The position numbers and the translations under genes were made by a program. The notes under the pieces are model-generated. The model was not told the DNA's origin and searched no databases. It saw only the letters and a program-made list of their open reading frames with translations. From assembly GCA_045599645.1 (NCBI GenBank), contig JAZRWI010000055.1, forward strand, positions 13,536 to 77,535: a DNA stretch of 64,000 nucleotides, written 5' to 3'. This DNA comes from RUG334 sp045599645. GTDB lineage: Bacteria > Muiribacteriota > Ozemobacteria > Ozemobacterales > Ozemobacteraceae. This document shows positions 16,541 to 24,599 of the stretch, piece by piece (the first letter of the stretch is position 1; every line of letters starts with the position of its first letter).

Positions 16541-17715
16541 TATTTCTTAGAATTTATAAATTCATCATAGAATGGGCTGAGCTGACGGAGATTCTGGATA
16601 ATCGGCGGTACTGTCTTTATTGTATAGTCGATTTCTTCTTCAGTTGTGAACTTAGAGAGAGAGAATCTGCATGAACCGTGAGCATAAGAGAATGGAATGC
16701 CCATTGCCATAAGAACATGTGAAGGTTCAAGGCTGCCGCTTGTGCATGCTGAACCAGAGCTTGCTGCTATACCAGCCTTGCTAAGGTGCATAAGAATTGC
16801 TTCACCTTCGATGAATTCAAAACCTATGTTTGTGGTATTGAACAGTCTGTGTTCTTCATCACCGTTGATGTGAGTGTAAGGAATTGCTTCAGTTAAGCCT
16901 TTCTGGAGCTTATCACGAAGGGCGCCAACTCTTACTGCTTCATCAAACATTTCCTTCTTTGCATCAGCACAGGCCTGACCAAGTCCGACGATGTACGGAA
17001 CGTTTTCTGTTCCTGCGCGACGGCCACTTTCCTGATGACCACCAATAATGAATGGCGATACATGGAGACCCTTTCTTACGTAAAGAACGCCGATTCCCTT
17101 TGGAGTGTGAAGCTTATGACCAGAAAGTGAAAGCATATCAACATTCAGGGCCTTAAGGTCCATTGGCAGCTTACCAGCAGCCTGAACTGCGTCTGTATGG
17201 AATACAATGCCGCGTTCCTTGGCCATTGCACCTATGTCACCGATTGGGTTTATGGTGCCTGTTTCATTATTGGCTGTCATAATGGAAATCAATGCTGTAT
17301 CCGGAGTCATGGCTTCCTTGAGTTCGTCAAGACTAAGACGACCCTGCTTGTTTACACTGAGGTAGGTAGCCTTGTAGCCATGATACTTTTCAAGATACTT
17401 AAATACATTGAGAACTGCTGGGTGTTCAACCTTAGAGGTTATAATGTGCTTCTTTTCCGGATGAGCTTCAAGATAACCGCGGATTGCATGGTTGTCTGAT
17501 TCAGAACCACAGGAGGTGAAAATGATTTCGTCAGGATGAACGTTAAAGAGGTCTGCAACCTTTTCGCGGGCTTCTTTTATATACTTTGCAACCTGACCAC
17601 CAAAGAAGTGCATTGAGCTTGCATTGCCGTAGAATTCTCCGAAGAATGGCATCATAGCTTCTCTTACAGTAGGAGAAACCATGCTGGTTGCGTTATTGTC
17701 AAGATAAACCTGCAT
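16540..17715 (-). CDS. nifS: Cysteine desulfurase (NifS/IscS family)
   Basis: PLP enzyme that takes sulfur from cysteine for Fe-S cluster assembly on the adjacent NifU. The 391-residue protein has YLDNNAT at the start, VEHPAV, ANNETGTINP, HTDAVQAAGK, SLSGHKLHTPKG (PLP lysine) and the loop Cys in SSGSACTSG, as in the class I NifS/IscS group. ATG 17715 is chosen because GAGG lies nine bases before it inside the end of nifU; an in-frame TTG five codons earlier lacks support. It is one base from the nifU stop, so an operon. Confidence 0.95.
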   Translation of the reverse strand: MQVYLDNNATSMVSPTVREAMMPFFGEFYGNASSMHFFGGQVAKYIKEAREKVADLFNVHPDEIIFTSCGSESDNHAIRGYLEAHPEKKHIITSKVEHPAVLNVFKYLEKYHGYKATYLSVNKQGRLSLDELKEAMTPDTALISIMTANNETGTINPIGDIGAMAKERGIVFHTDAVQAAGKLPMDLKALNVDMLSLSGHKLHTPKGIGVLYVRKGLHVSPFIIGGHQESGRRAGTENVPYIVGLGQACADAKKEMFDEAVRVGALRDKLQKGLTEAIPYTHINGDEEHRLFNTTNIGFEFIEGEAILMHLSKAGIAASSGSACTSGSLEPSHVLMAMGIPFSYAHGSCRFSLSKFTTEEEIDYTIKTVPPIIQNLRQLSPFYDEFINSKK

Positions 17716-17716
17716 A

Positions 17717-18553
17717 TTACTTAGCCTCAATTACATTTATAGAAGCGTCAACTTCGTCGCGAAGAGTTTTCTGAACAACTTCCTTAAGGGTTTCAAGAGC
17801 GTGTGGACAGCTGCCGCATGCACCATGAAGCTTAACGTATACATCTGTTGAATCCATATCAACCAATTCGATGTCACCACCGTCATTGCGAAGCATTGGG
17901 GCAATCTTTTCTTCGATTACTGCAGTAACCATCTTCATTCTCATGAGGTTAGACATTTTTGGCTTTGTTTCAGTTTCTTCTGCTACAGTGCCGTTTACTT
18001 CTGCGAGAATGCGTTTAATATCGTTGTGGCATTTGCCGCATTTACCACCGGCTTTTGTCCAATTGGTTACTTCTTCGACTGTCTTCAGACCATGTTCTTT
18101 TACTATCTGGCGAATCTTGTCTTCTTCAACCCAGAAGCACTGGCATGTGATTTTTGCATCTTCGTGTTCTGAGGAAACAGCTTCACCACGGTAGTTTGCG
18201 ATAGCTGCTTCCAGGGCTTCCTTCCCCATTACAGAGCAGTGCATTTTCTGCTGTGGAAGTCCACCTAAGTAGTCTGCTATTTGTTCGTTTGTTACTTTGA
18301 GGGCTTCTGTGATTGTTTTGCCCATTATCAGTTCTGTTAATGCAGAGGCGCTGGCTATAGCGCTTGCACAACCAAAGGTCTGGAACTTTGCTTTTTCTAT
18401 GACTTCAGTTTCAGGATTGATTTTCAAAAACAGCTTAAGTGCGTCACCACAAGCGAGGGAACCAACCTGACCGATGGCATTTGCATCGTCAAGCTTCCCG
18501 GAATTTCTTGGGTTTTCGAAGTGATCAATTACTGTGTTTGTATAATCCCACAT
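17717..18553 (-). CDS. nifU: Three-domain NifU Fe-S scaffold
   Basis: Scaffold on which Fe-S clusters are built. The 278 residues contain, in order, an IscU-type domain (about 1-125, Cys in LACGDA, FGCAS and MHCSV), a BFD-like [2Fe-2S] domain (about 135-185, ITCQCF and GGKCGKCH) and a C-terminal Nfu domain (about 205-278, GACGSCP). This is the full Azotobacter-type arrangement and it pairs with the cysteine desulfurase. No nitrogenase genes are visible, so a general Fe-S role as in epsilon-proteobacteria-like systems is likely. AAGGTG precedes the ATG. Confidence 0.95.
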   Translation of the reverse strand: MWDYTNTVIDHFENPRNSGKLDDANAIGQVGSLACGDALKLFLKINPETEVIEKAKFQTFGCASAIASASALTELIMGKTITEALKVTNEQIADYLGGLPQQKMHCSVMGKEALEAAIANYRGEAVSSEHEDAKITCQCFWVEEDKIRQIVKEHGLKTVEEVTNWTKAGGKCGKCHNDIKRILAEVNGTVAEETETKPKMSNLMRMKMVTAVIEEKIAPMLRNDGGDIELVDMDSTDVYVKLHGACGSCPHALETLKEVVQKTLRDEVDASINVIEAK

Positions 18554-18666
18554 ACGTTTTCACCTTATATATATGTATAGCCTTATGGCCAAATTTTGGA
18601 ATACTGATTATATTCTTATTTGATTAATACTTCAACTTAAATTTTATTGCTTCACAATACTCTTAT

Positions 18667-18751
18667 AAGAGGCTCTCTGAATACTCAGCCAGCGGGGTTG
18701 GGGACTAGGGACTGCTAAATCCTTGCAATTTGTAGTTTTTAGACAGCCTTA
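18667..18751. mobile_element. Degenerate MITE-like inverted repeat
   Basis: About 85 bases bounded by imperfect inverted ends: left AGGCTCTCTGAATACT and, on the other strand, right AGGCTGTCTAAAAACT, each flanked by TTATAA. The ends match those of the 146-base element at 45331-45476. There is no coding content. It lies in the promoter-side gap between nifU and the M23 gene. Confidence 0.5.
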
Positions 18752-18819
18752 TAATAGAGCTAATAACCTAGCCAAACAAAGTAATGATTAATTTTTGCCA
18801 AATCTGAAAAAAAATAAAT

Positions 18820-18848
18820 TTGACAAACAGGGTACACAGTGATATATT
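18820..18848 (+). promoter_or_regulatory. Near-consensus sigma70 promoter of the M23 peptidase gene
   Basis: TTGACA (18820-18825), exactly 17 bases, TATATT (18843-18848). This leaves a leader of about 23 bases before the ATG. Confidence 0.85.
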
Positions 18849-18877
18849 TACGCAACCTAAAAGGGTAAGTCAAAAAA

Positions 18878-19594
18878 ATGAAGAACTTAACTACAACATT
18901 AAAAGCACTTACAATTGCAGCATTAATGATTCCGGCAATAAGTCAGGAAGCCAATGCATCGGTACATTTCCATAGCGTAAAAGCTGGTGGATTTGTATCA
19001 CAGATGTCTTCTGCTGTAACTGAAGTAATTAATGTAAGACCTGAAAAGGAAGAAAAAGCAAGATTCTTCAATACAACAGACATAGCTTCCTCAAAAGTAG
19101 GGGCCGTTAAGACTTACACTATTAAGGTTGTTGAAAAGAAATCCAAAAAGAAAGATAACTTCAATATAAAAGGAGTTGTCGAAGAAGGAAACGATTCAAC
19201 AATTACAAGGTTCTTGAACAGACCAATTAGTGGCGTTCTGACCTCAGCCTTTGGTTATAGAGTACATCCAAAGCGCAAAAGAAGACATTTCCACTCAGGC
19301 ATTGACCTTGCAGCAAAAAGCGGAACACCAATCGCTTGCGCCGGCTCAGGCAAGGTAGTATATGCGGGCTGGAAGTCAGGTTACGGTTACGTAATATTGG
19401 TTGATCATGGTCGCGGCTATGAAACCTTATACGCACACTGCTCAAAGTTGTCGGCTACAGTAGGGCAGACCGTAAGTGCAGGAAAGATTATTGCATATGT
19501 CGGTAGAACAGGCGTTGCAACAGGACCGCACCTCCACTTCGAAGTAAGAAAGAATGGAGCCTATCAGAATCCAATGAGATATCTGAAGAAATAA
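18878..19594 (+). CDS. Secreted M23 (LytM-type) peptidase
   Basis: Probable peptidoglycan endopeptidase, or a degenerate activator, in the envelope. The 238-residue protein has a signal peptide (about 1-27, ANA cleavage region), a linker with a Lys-rich patch (about 85-100), and a C-terminal peptidase_M23 domain. The Zn ligands are present: HSGIDLA (His and Asp), the YAHCSKL His, and HLHFE. The domain therefore looks catalytically complete. It is monocistronic, with its own promoter and terminator. Confidence 0.9.
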   Translation: MKNLTTTLKALTIAALMIPAISQEANASVHFHSVKAGGFVSQMSSAVTEVINVRPEKEEKARFFNTTDIASSKVGAVKTYTIKVVEKKSKKKDNFNIKGVVEEGNDSTITRFLNRPISGVLTSAFGYRVHPKRKRRHFHSGIDLAAKSGTPIACAGSGKVVYAGWKSGYGYVILVDHGRGYETLYAHCSKLSATVGQTVSAGKIIAYVGRTGVATGPHLHFEVRKNGAYQNPMRYLKK

Positions 19595-19630
19595 AAAAAA
19601 TACCTCGGTAAACCACCGAGGTATTTTTTT
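19593..19630 (+). terminator. Rho-independent terminator after the M23 gene
   Basis: Stem ATACCTCGG / CCGAGGTAT with a seven-base loop, flanked by A and T runs, overlapping the stop codon. Confidence 0.92.
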
Positions 19631-19846
19631 ATATTAATAATTGTAAAGTTTTTGAACTCTGCTTAATATTTGAACAGTTAGATTTGTCTTTGTTTGTTTT
19701 TGTTCCAGTTTGTTTGTATTAGCAAAAAACTGCTAATAATACGATTTTGGCGGCCGATAACTAGAATATAAAAGATTTATTTAAAGTTGGTATCAAAATT
19801 GCATACTTAAGATACCGAAAGTAAAAAAAAGAAGGTCGTAAAACAA

Positions 19847-19951
19847 ATGAACAATAAACAAGAAAATAGATATCAAGACTACGTAATGATCCGCACTGAT
19901 TCTAAATCTCAGCTTTCTGTATGGATGAAGCTTCCACCACAGGGCAGATAA
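19847..19951 (+). CDS. Candidate 34-residue small ORF
   Basis: ATG to TAA encodes 34 residues that end in LPPQGR, with a Tyr/Asp/Arg/Ser-rich middle. GAAGG lies 11 bases upstream, and a plausible promoter (TTAAAG-N17-TACTTA) lies about 40 bases before the ATG. It is the only reading of note in the gap of about 560 bases between the M23 terminator and the next minus-strand gene. No family was recognised, and it could be chance. Confidence 0.3.
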   Translation: MNNKQENRYQDYVMIRTDSKSQLSVWMKLPPQGR

Positions 19952-20160
19952 TATTATAAAGAGTTCTTATTATGAGCCTCTTCATTTTCTGTATGTTCAG
20001 ACGTTATCTTTCACGTCTCAACAAAGCCTGATGAACTAAATTTTACAAAGTGGTCAGGTATAATCAATCTAAATAATATAAGTTTAGTTTTATTGTAAAA
20101 AAGTGTACACAGAAACAATTATGTGAAAAATTTGCACATAAGGTACCGTACCTTCTGAAA

Positions 20161-20667
20161 TCAGATATCTAAGTCTTCGCTCTTATTTTCGTCTGTATCA
20201 GGTAATTTAAGCAATGTTTGCTTGTAAATAAGATTTGAAATAATCATTCCGAACAGACTGATGAATGCCCAGAACAAACCTTGGTCAATGTAATTGATGC
20301 CATTGATAACAATAATTGGAGAGCCTTGTTTCTTTTTTATAAGCATTGAAGGTTCTGCATCCTGGTAAGCAAATCTGGATACACCTACACGTGTAAAGTC
20401 GTCGAAGTGTCCCATTAAGACTGTCAATGCGTCAGTATTGGTAATTTGCTGGTGAGCATCTGATTTGTAATCCTGGTTCAAAAACAGATCATAATTTTTC
20501 TGAATGAAACCTGAAGTGGTTTCTTTGCTCATAATCATTCCGTCAAATTCGCGGCCAAGTGATTTAAAAGCAGATATGGCAAGACTGCAGCTAAGCATTA
20601 ATACTACTATTGCAAAAATGCGAGATTTGATTATTCCTGATCTATTGTATTTTGTTTGCTCATCCAT
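20161..20667 (-). CDS. Two-pass membrane protein of unknown function
   Basis: The 168-residue protein has an N-terminal transmembrane segment (about 17-34), an extracytoplasmic loop of about 90 residues with an IVINGINY strand near its end, a second transmembrane segment (about 128-147) and a short acidic cytoplasmic tail. No known family is evident. There is no clear ribosome site before the ATG. It is divergent from aroK with about 125 bases between them. Confidence 0.6.
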   Translation of the reverse strand: MDEQTKYNRSGIIKSRIFAIVVLMLSCSLAISAFKSLGREFDGMIMSKETTSGFIQKNYDLFLNQDYKSDAHQQITNTDALTVLMGHFDDFTRVGVSRFAYQDAEPSMLIKKKQGSPIIVINGINYIDQGLFWAFISLFGMIISNLIYKQTLLKLPDTDENKSEDLDI

Positions 20668-20755
20668 AATAATTTAATTTATTACATTGTTAGATTAGAA
20701 GTCAATAGATGTTGATTGTTATTGAAAGTTTAATTATAAGGTTTGCGATGTTAGG

Positions 20756-20784
20756 TTGGCATCATTTATATGATGTGCTACTAT
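20756..20784 (+). promoter_or_regulatory. Extended -10 promoter placed for a leaderless aroK mRNA
   Basis: TTGGCA (20756-20761), 17 bases, TACTAT (20779-20784) preceded by TGC. The -10 box ends seven bases before the aroK ATG, so transcription should start at or next to the A of the ATG. Confidence 0.6.
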
Positions 20785-20791
20785 TATTTAT

Positions 20792-21250
20792 ATGAAAGAC
20801 AGCATCATATTAATATCTGGATTTATGGCAGCCGGTAAAACTACCTTGGGCAGAAAGCTTGCGGCTGAAAAAGGTTATGATTTTGTAGACCTTGATAGTT
20901 ATATAGAGAATCTGGAATCAAAAACTATTAAGGATATATTTGCTCAGAATGGTGAAGCTTATTTTAGAAAGCTTGAAACAGACGCATTCAAAGAAATTAC
21001 ATTGAAAAAGACAGAAAAAGCTGTTATAGCCCTCGGTGGAGGCTTTCCTATGAAAGAAGAAAACCAGAAGCTGATGAAGGCTTATAAAACTATTTTTCTG
21101 AATACTCCATTAGAAACAATAATAGAGCGCTTAACCAAATCTGAAATTGATAAGCGCCCTATGTTAAACGGTGATATAGAAAGGCTTAGAGATTTATATC
21201 AGAAACGTCTGCCAATTTATTTGAAAACAGCAGATATTATTTCTTTTTAG
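20792..21250 (+). CDS. aroK: Shikimate kinase
   Basis: Phosphorylates shikimate with ATP in aromatic amino acid synthesis. The 152 residues are slightly short for the family but contain all key parts: the P-loop GFMAAGKTT (about 10-18), the shikimate-binding LDSY and FRKLE segments, the ALGGG loop, and the lid arginine segment DKRPML. There is no ribosome site; the start follows a -10 box at leaderless distance. Its last 14 bases overlap the convergent mazG. Confidence 0.92.
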   Translation: MKDSIILISGFMAAGKTTLGRKLAAEKGYDFVDLDSYIENLESKTIKDIFAQNGEAYFRKLETDAFKEITLKKTEKAVIALGGGFPMKEENQKLMKAYKTIFLNTPLETIIERLTKSEIDKRPMLNGDIERLRDLYQKRLPIYLKTADIISF

Positions 21251-22034
21251 CCATATTCCAATAAACGTCGAGCTGTTCAAGGGTTTTGCCTTCGAAGCCG
21301 CCATTCTCTTCAGCCATTTTTTCTACTGTATCAAAACGTGTAACAAATTTGTGGCCTGCATTTCTAAGGCATTTTTCTGCGTCAACACCGGCTAATCTGG
21401 CTACGTTCAATGATGCGAAGAGCAAATCGCCGATTTCTTCTTCAAGATTAGCTTTGTCGCCAGATTTTAAAGCTTCCTCAACTTCTTTTGCTTCTTCAGG
21501 AACCTTTGGAAGAGCATCAAGAGCCTTTGGCCAATCAAAACCAACATTAGCTGCGATTTCCTGAATTTTAAGTATTGAAGCTATTGCGGACTTAAAACCT
21601 TCTGCTTCCTGCATTTTGTGGGTTAGTCTGGCTTTTTCAGCTTTTTCCTGTTCTTTTACTTTGCCCCAAAGATTCATTACCTGGTCCGGGTTGATGCTGT
21701 TGTCTGCATTTTCACCGAAAATATGCGGATGTCTGAATATGAGTTTTTCACAGATGTCATGTGCTACATCTGCCATATCGAATGTACCGTTTTCGTCAGC
21801 GATTTGGGCTGCCATAACTATTGTCATTAAAAGGTCACCCAATTCTTCTTTTATATGAAGCGTATCGCCTGCGTTAAGGGCTTCTACTGCTTCGGCAGCT
21901 TCACCACCTACATGCTTACCCATTGTGGCAATTGTTTGTTTTTTATCCCATGAACAGCCATTTGGTGAACGCAAAATCTTCATTATGTCTATAAGTCTTA
22001 GAAACTCTTTGCTGATTTGCGCATTATCGCTCAT
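21237..22034 (-). CDS. mazG: Nucleoside triphosphate pyrophosphohydrolase MazG
   Basis: Hydrolyses NTPs/dNTPs to monophosphates. The 265-residue protein has the two-domain MazG form: an N-terminal domain with CSWDKKQT, EEAAEAVEAL-like helices and KEELGDLLMTIVMAA, and a C-terminal repeat with EEAKEVEEAL and EEEIGDLLFASLNVAR, which carry the acidic metal ligands. AGGAA lies eight bases before the ATG. Its 3' end overlaps aroK tail-to-tail. Confidence 0.94.
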   Translation of the reverse strand: MSDNAQISKEFLRLIDIMKILRSPNGCSWDKKQTIATMGKHVGGEAAEAVEALNAGDTLHIKEELGDLLMTIVMAAQIADENGTFDMADVAHDICEKLIFRHPHIFGENADNSINPDQVMNLWGKVKEQEKAEKARLTHKMQEAEGFKSAIASILKIQEIAANVGFDWPKALDALPKVPEEAKEVEEALKSGDKANLEEEIGDLLFASLNVARLAGVDAEKCLRNAGHKFVTRFDTVEKMAEENGGFEGKTLEQLDVYWNMAKKK

Positions 22035-22071
22035 TTTATGTTCCTGCCTTTGAAGTTAGTTCTAGACTGAT

Positions 22072-22080
22072 ATTATAACA
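22072..22080 (-). promoter_or_regulatory. Extended -10 promoter of mazG
   Basis: On the minus strand TGT-TATAAT, a consensus extended -10, about 37 bases before the mazG ATG. This one has a leader with a ribosome site, unlike the leaderless set. Confidence 0.6.
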
Positions 22081-22190
22081 GAATTTAAGATGTTTGGCTT
22101 TATTTATTGGCCTAAGTTAGTAAAAACTTGCACTTTAATATAGATTATGTAATACTTGATACTACTTTATGTTTAAGGTTGCTACTTAAT

Positions 22191-22772
22191 ATGATAGAAA
22201 ATGTTCAAAAATTGTTAGAAGCTGGCGGACCATTAATGTACGTTCTTACCGCCATCGGTCTGTTTATATTTTATATCGGAATATATCAGCTGAGTTGGCT
22301 TCTTGGTTTTAAAAACAATCCAGAAACCTTTACCTCGAAGAAGGGGGTACATGTCTGGGCTAATAAGGCTTTGGAAATGGCTAAGACAGGAACAGGCCTT
22401 CAAGGTCTTTCCTTGATGGATTCTCTTGAGGTCTGCTTCGCCCGAATGGAAGAAAGTTTATCATGGCGAACAGTGGAACTTCGATTTTGTGCACAGGTCA
22501 GTACACTTATCGGTTTTCTTGGAACTGTAACTGGCATGGTAAAGGTCTTCGATACTGTAGCTAGATTGGGTAAGGCTACTCCTGCAGATTTAGCTGGTGG
22601 AATTCATGAAGCATTGTTTACTACTGTTTACGGTCTTATTATTGCTTTAATTTCCTGGTTCTTTGTGCATACTATTGAAATGTTAGTAAGAAAGCATATG
22701 CGAAGTCTGGAAGTTTTAATCTTCTCAGAGCTTGATAACATCGAAAAATCATCTGAAAGCAAAGAAAAATGA
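22191..22772 (+). CDS. exbB: ExbB/TolQ/MotA-family proton channel protein
   Basis: Inner-membrane proton channel part of an energising complex with the next two genes. About 193 residues with a transmembrane segment near the start (about 15-35) and a pair of transmembrane helices around CAQVSTLIGFLGTVTGMVKVF and LAGGIHEALFTTVYGLIIAL, the family signature. The ATG at 22191 is chosen; AAGG lies 12 bases upstream, and a longer reading from a TTG at 22128 has no support. ATGA overlap with exbD. Confidence 0.88.
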   Translation: MIENVQKLLEAGGPLMYVLTAIGLFIFYIGIYQLSWLLGFKNNPETFTSKKGVHVWANKALEMAKTGTGLQGLSLMDSLEVCFARMEESLSWRTVELRFCAQVSTLIGFLGTVTGMVKVFDTVARLGKATPADLAGGIHEALFTTVYGLIIALISWFFVHTIEMLVRKHMRSLEVLIFSELDNIEKSSESKEK

Positions 22773-23191
22773 GTTTTAGGCGTAAAAAAGAAAAAGAACA
22801 GTTTACCCTTGATATGACAACCTGTTCTGACATTATTTTTACTTTGCTTCTCTTCTATATTCTTACCCAGAATTTTCTGCCCCAGACAACCTTAGACTTG
22901 CCGGAAACAGTATCTTCAGAACAGGCAGAAACCCAGGAACAGATAAAGATAGAAATAAGTGAAGCTGGTAATATTACCTGGAACGATGTTTCATATTCTG
23001 AGGAAAAGCTTATTGAGCAGATTGTGCAGGTTTCAAATTCTCAGGAAAAGTCAGCGATTATGATTTTTGCCCATAAAAAGTCACCGGCCGGGGTTTGTAT
23101 TGAATTGCTAGATAAGCTTAGAAATGCAGGTATAAAGAACGTTATTTTTGCAGGACAACCTCTTAGAAATAAGGAAAAGATCGATAAATAG
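22769..23191 (+). CDS. exbD: ExbD/TolR-family protein
   Basis: The 140-residue protein has one N-terminal transmembrane helix that contains the essential membrane aspartate (TTCSDIIFTLLLF, about residue 20), then a periplasmic domain with a peptidoglycan-interaction-type fold. Together with ExbB it converts proton flow into movement of the TonB-like partner. It is coupled to exbB by an ATGA overlap and followed closely by the TonB-like gene. Confidence 0.87.
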   Translation: MSFRRKKEKEQFTLDMTTCSDIIFTLLLFYILTQNFLPQTTLDLPETVSSEQAETQEQIKIEISEAGNITWNDVSYSEEKLIEQIVQVSNSQEKSAIMIFAHKKSPAGVCIELLDKLRNAGIKNVIFAGQPLRNKEKIDK

Positions 23192-23214
23192 CTTCATTAT
23201 CTGGAAAACAGAAA

Positions 23215-24015
23215 ATGCCATTCTTCATGCATAAAACAGAATCTGTAAGATTTATAACAGCTTTGTTGTTAAGCTTCTCTGCACAGTTTTTTGTGTGTAC
23301 ACTGCTATGGAAATTCTGCAGTAATAATGACATCAATGTACAAAACAAGAAAATGAAGATTCAGTTGATTGTGCCTGCTGATGAAGTAGAAGTGGTTCCT
23401 ATTCAAAAAAGTTTAATTGAGCCTGAGGAAGAAAAATTTGAAATGGTTCAGAAGCTTCATGAAACAGAACAGATAATTCCTGAGGATCCTTTTGAAACTC
23501 CATTGAAAATGGAAAAACCTGTAATAGTGGAAAAGAAAAAGCCAGCGGTTAAGGAAAAACCGATTATCAAAAAACAAGTAGAAAAGAAAATTAATAAGCC
23601 TGTTGAACCGGCGAAAGATATCGTTACAGAGGTTAAAGCAGTTGTTCCTGTAGTGCAGGTTCCTGAAAAGCCTGTTGAAGAGAAAAAACAAGCTGTTTCT
23701 GCTCCCAAGCCGCCTCTGACAAAAGCGCAAATGAACGAGAATTCCAAATATCTTGCCAAAGTTATGAAAATATTAGAAAGAGGTAAAAAGTATTCAGAAG
23801 AAGCTAGAAGACGTAATTTGGAAGGTAAAATCATAGTTTCTTTCAGCATAACCAAAGAGGGAAAAACTGAAAGAGTAAAGGCTAAGACTATGGTTCCCAA
23901 AGAACTGGCTGATTCTGCAGAGAAGTTAATAAGGGACGCTAAGCTGCCAGCACCTCCGTCGAGCTGGCCTGTAGGCTCTTTAGTAGAAATTCCAATTTCT
24001 TATAAAATTAAATAA
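23215..24015 (+). CDS. tonB: TonB-like protein
   Basis: The 266-residue protein has a transmembrane anchor (about 9-28), a long Pro/Lys/Glu-rich periplasm-spanning region (about 55-165), and a C-terminal TonB-type domain (about 185-266: LEGKIIVSFSITKEG ... LPAPPSSWPVG ... IPISYKIK). In this exbB-exbD context it is the energy transducer for outer-membrane import, or a TolA-like equivalent. No TonB-dependent receptor is in the window. The ribosome site is weak, so it is probably translated through operon coupling. Confidence 0.82.
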   Translation: MPFFMHKTESVRFITALLLSFSAQFFVCTLLWKFCSNNDINVQNKKMKIQLIVPADEVEVVPIQKSLIEPEEEKFEMVQKLHETEQIIPEDPFETPLKMEKPVIVEKKKPAVKEKPIIKKQVEKKINKPVEPAKDIVTEVKAVVPVVQVPEKPVEEKKQAVSAPKPPLTKAQMNENSKYLAKVMKILERGKKYSEEARRRNLEGKIIVSFSITKEGKTERVKAKTMVPKELADSAEKLIRDAKLPAPPSSWPVGSLVEIPISYKIK

Positions 24016-24091
24016 AAATTTTTTTGAACAAGTTTTGGGGTGCCTACTTACTTCCTATTGAAAAATAAAATTGTTCTCTAGGAGGGTAACA

Positions 24092-24592
24092 ATGGAAAAT
24101 ACAATTTCTGATGCAATCATCGTTAGTCAAAGTAGCAACAACACAACAACTACAAAGCCTTTTCCGGCATGCCTGCTTGATGCAAAAAATTACACAGCTG
24201 GTAAAAGTGTTGTTGCTATAATGTTCCTGTTCTCTTGCATATATTTCCTTTCCGGGCTTTACCATTTCATCTGCTGGGATAGTGGATGGTTCCTGATAGA
24301 GCTTTTCACAAAGCCAATTTACCTGCTATACCATATTGGCGTTTTCACAGTAATGTATTCTATAACTTGGGCAACTTTTGATTTTGACGCTTTCAAATCC
24401 AGTATTATGAAATTCCTGGGAGTTATTGCTGCAATAGCATATGTTTGCTTGCCAGCAGACTTGATTCCTGATTTTCTTCCACTTATCGGGCAGATTGACG
24501 ATATGATTGCTATTGCTTTTGGTATCTACAGCGCAGTAGCATTAGGTAAGCCATATGTAAAGGCAAAAAGAGAATACGAAGAACAGAAATAA
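24092..24592 (+). CDS. DUF1232 (YkvA-type) membrane protein
   Basis: About 166 residues. The N-terminal 25 are Ser/Thr/Asn-rich, followed by hydrophobic segments (about 40-60 and 75-100) and the DUF1232 motif LPADLIPDFLPLIGQIDDM near the C terminus. The function of the family is unknown. The start is fixed by AGGAGGG seven bases upstream. It sits between the TonB cassette and a convergent sulfatase-family gene. Confidence 0.82.
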   Translation: MENTISDAIIVSQSSNNTTTTKPFPACLLDAKNYTAGKSVVAIMFLFSCIYFLSGLYHFICWDSGWFLIELFTKPIYLLYHIGVFTVMYSITWATFDFDAFKSSIMKFLGVIAAIAYVCLPADLIPDFLPLIGQIDDMIAIAFGIYSAVALGKPYVKAKREYEEQK

Positions 24593-24599
24593 TTACTTT

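Noticed and set aside
17871..18194. 107-residue plus-strand reading
   Set aside because: It is antisense to nifU and has no ribosome site.
17717..18553. nifU-nifS as a sign of nitrogen fixation
   Set aside because: No nifHDK, nifB or nifE/N genes are in the window; NifU/NifS also serve general Fe-S assembly.
23413..23730. Phe/Arg/Asn-rich minus-strand reading
   Set aside because: It is the antisense of the Pro/Lys/Glu-rich TonB linker.
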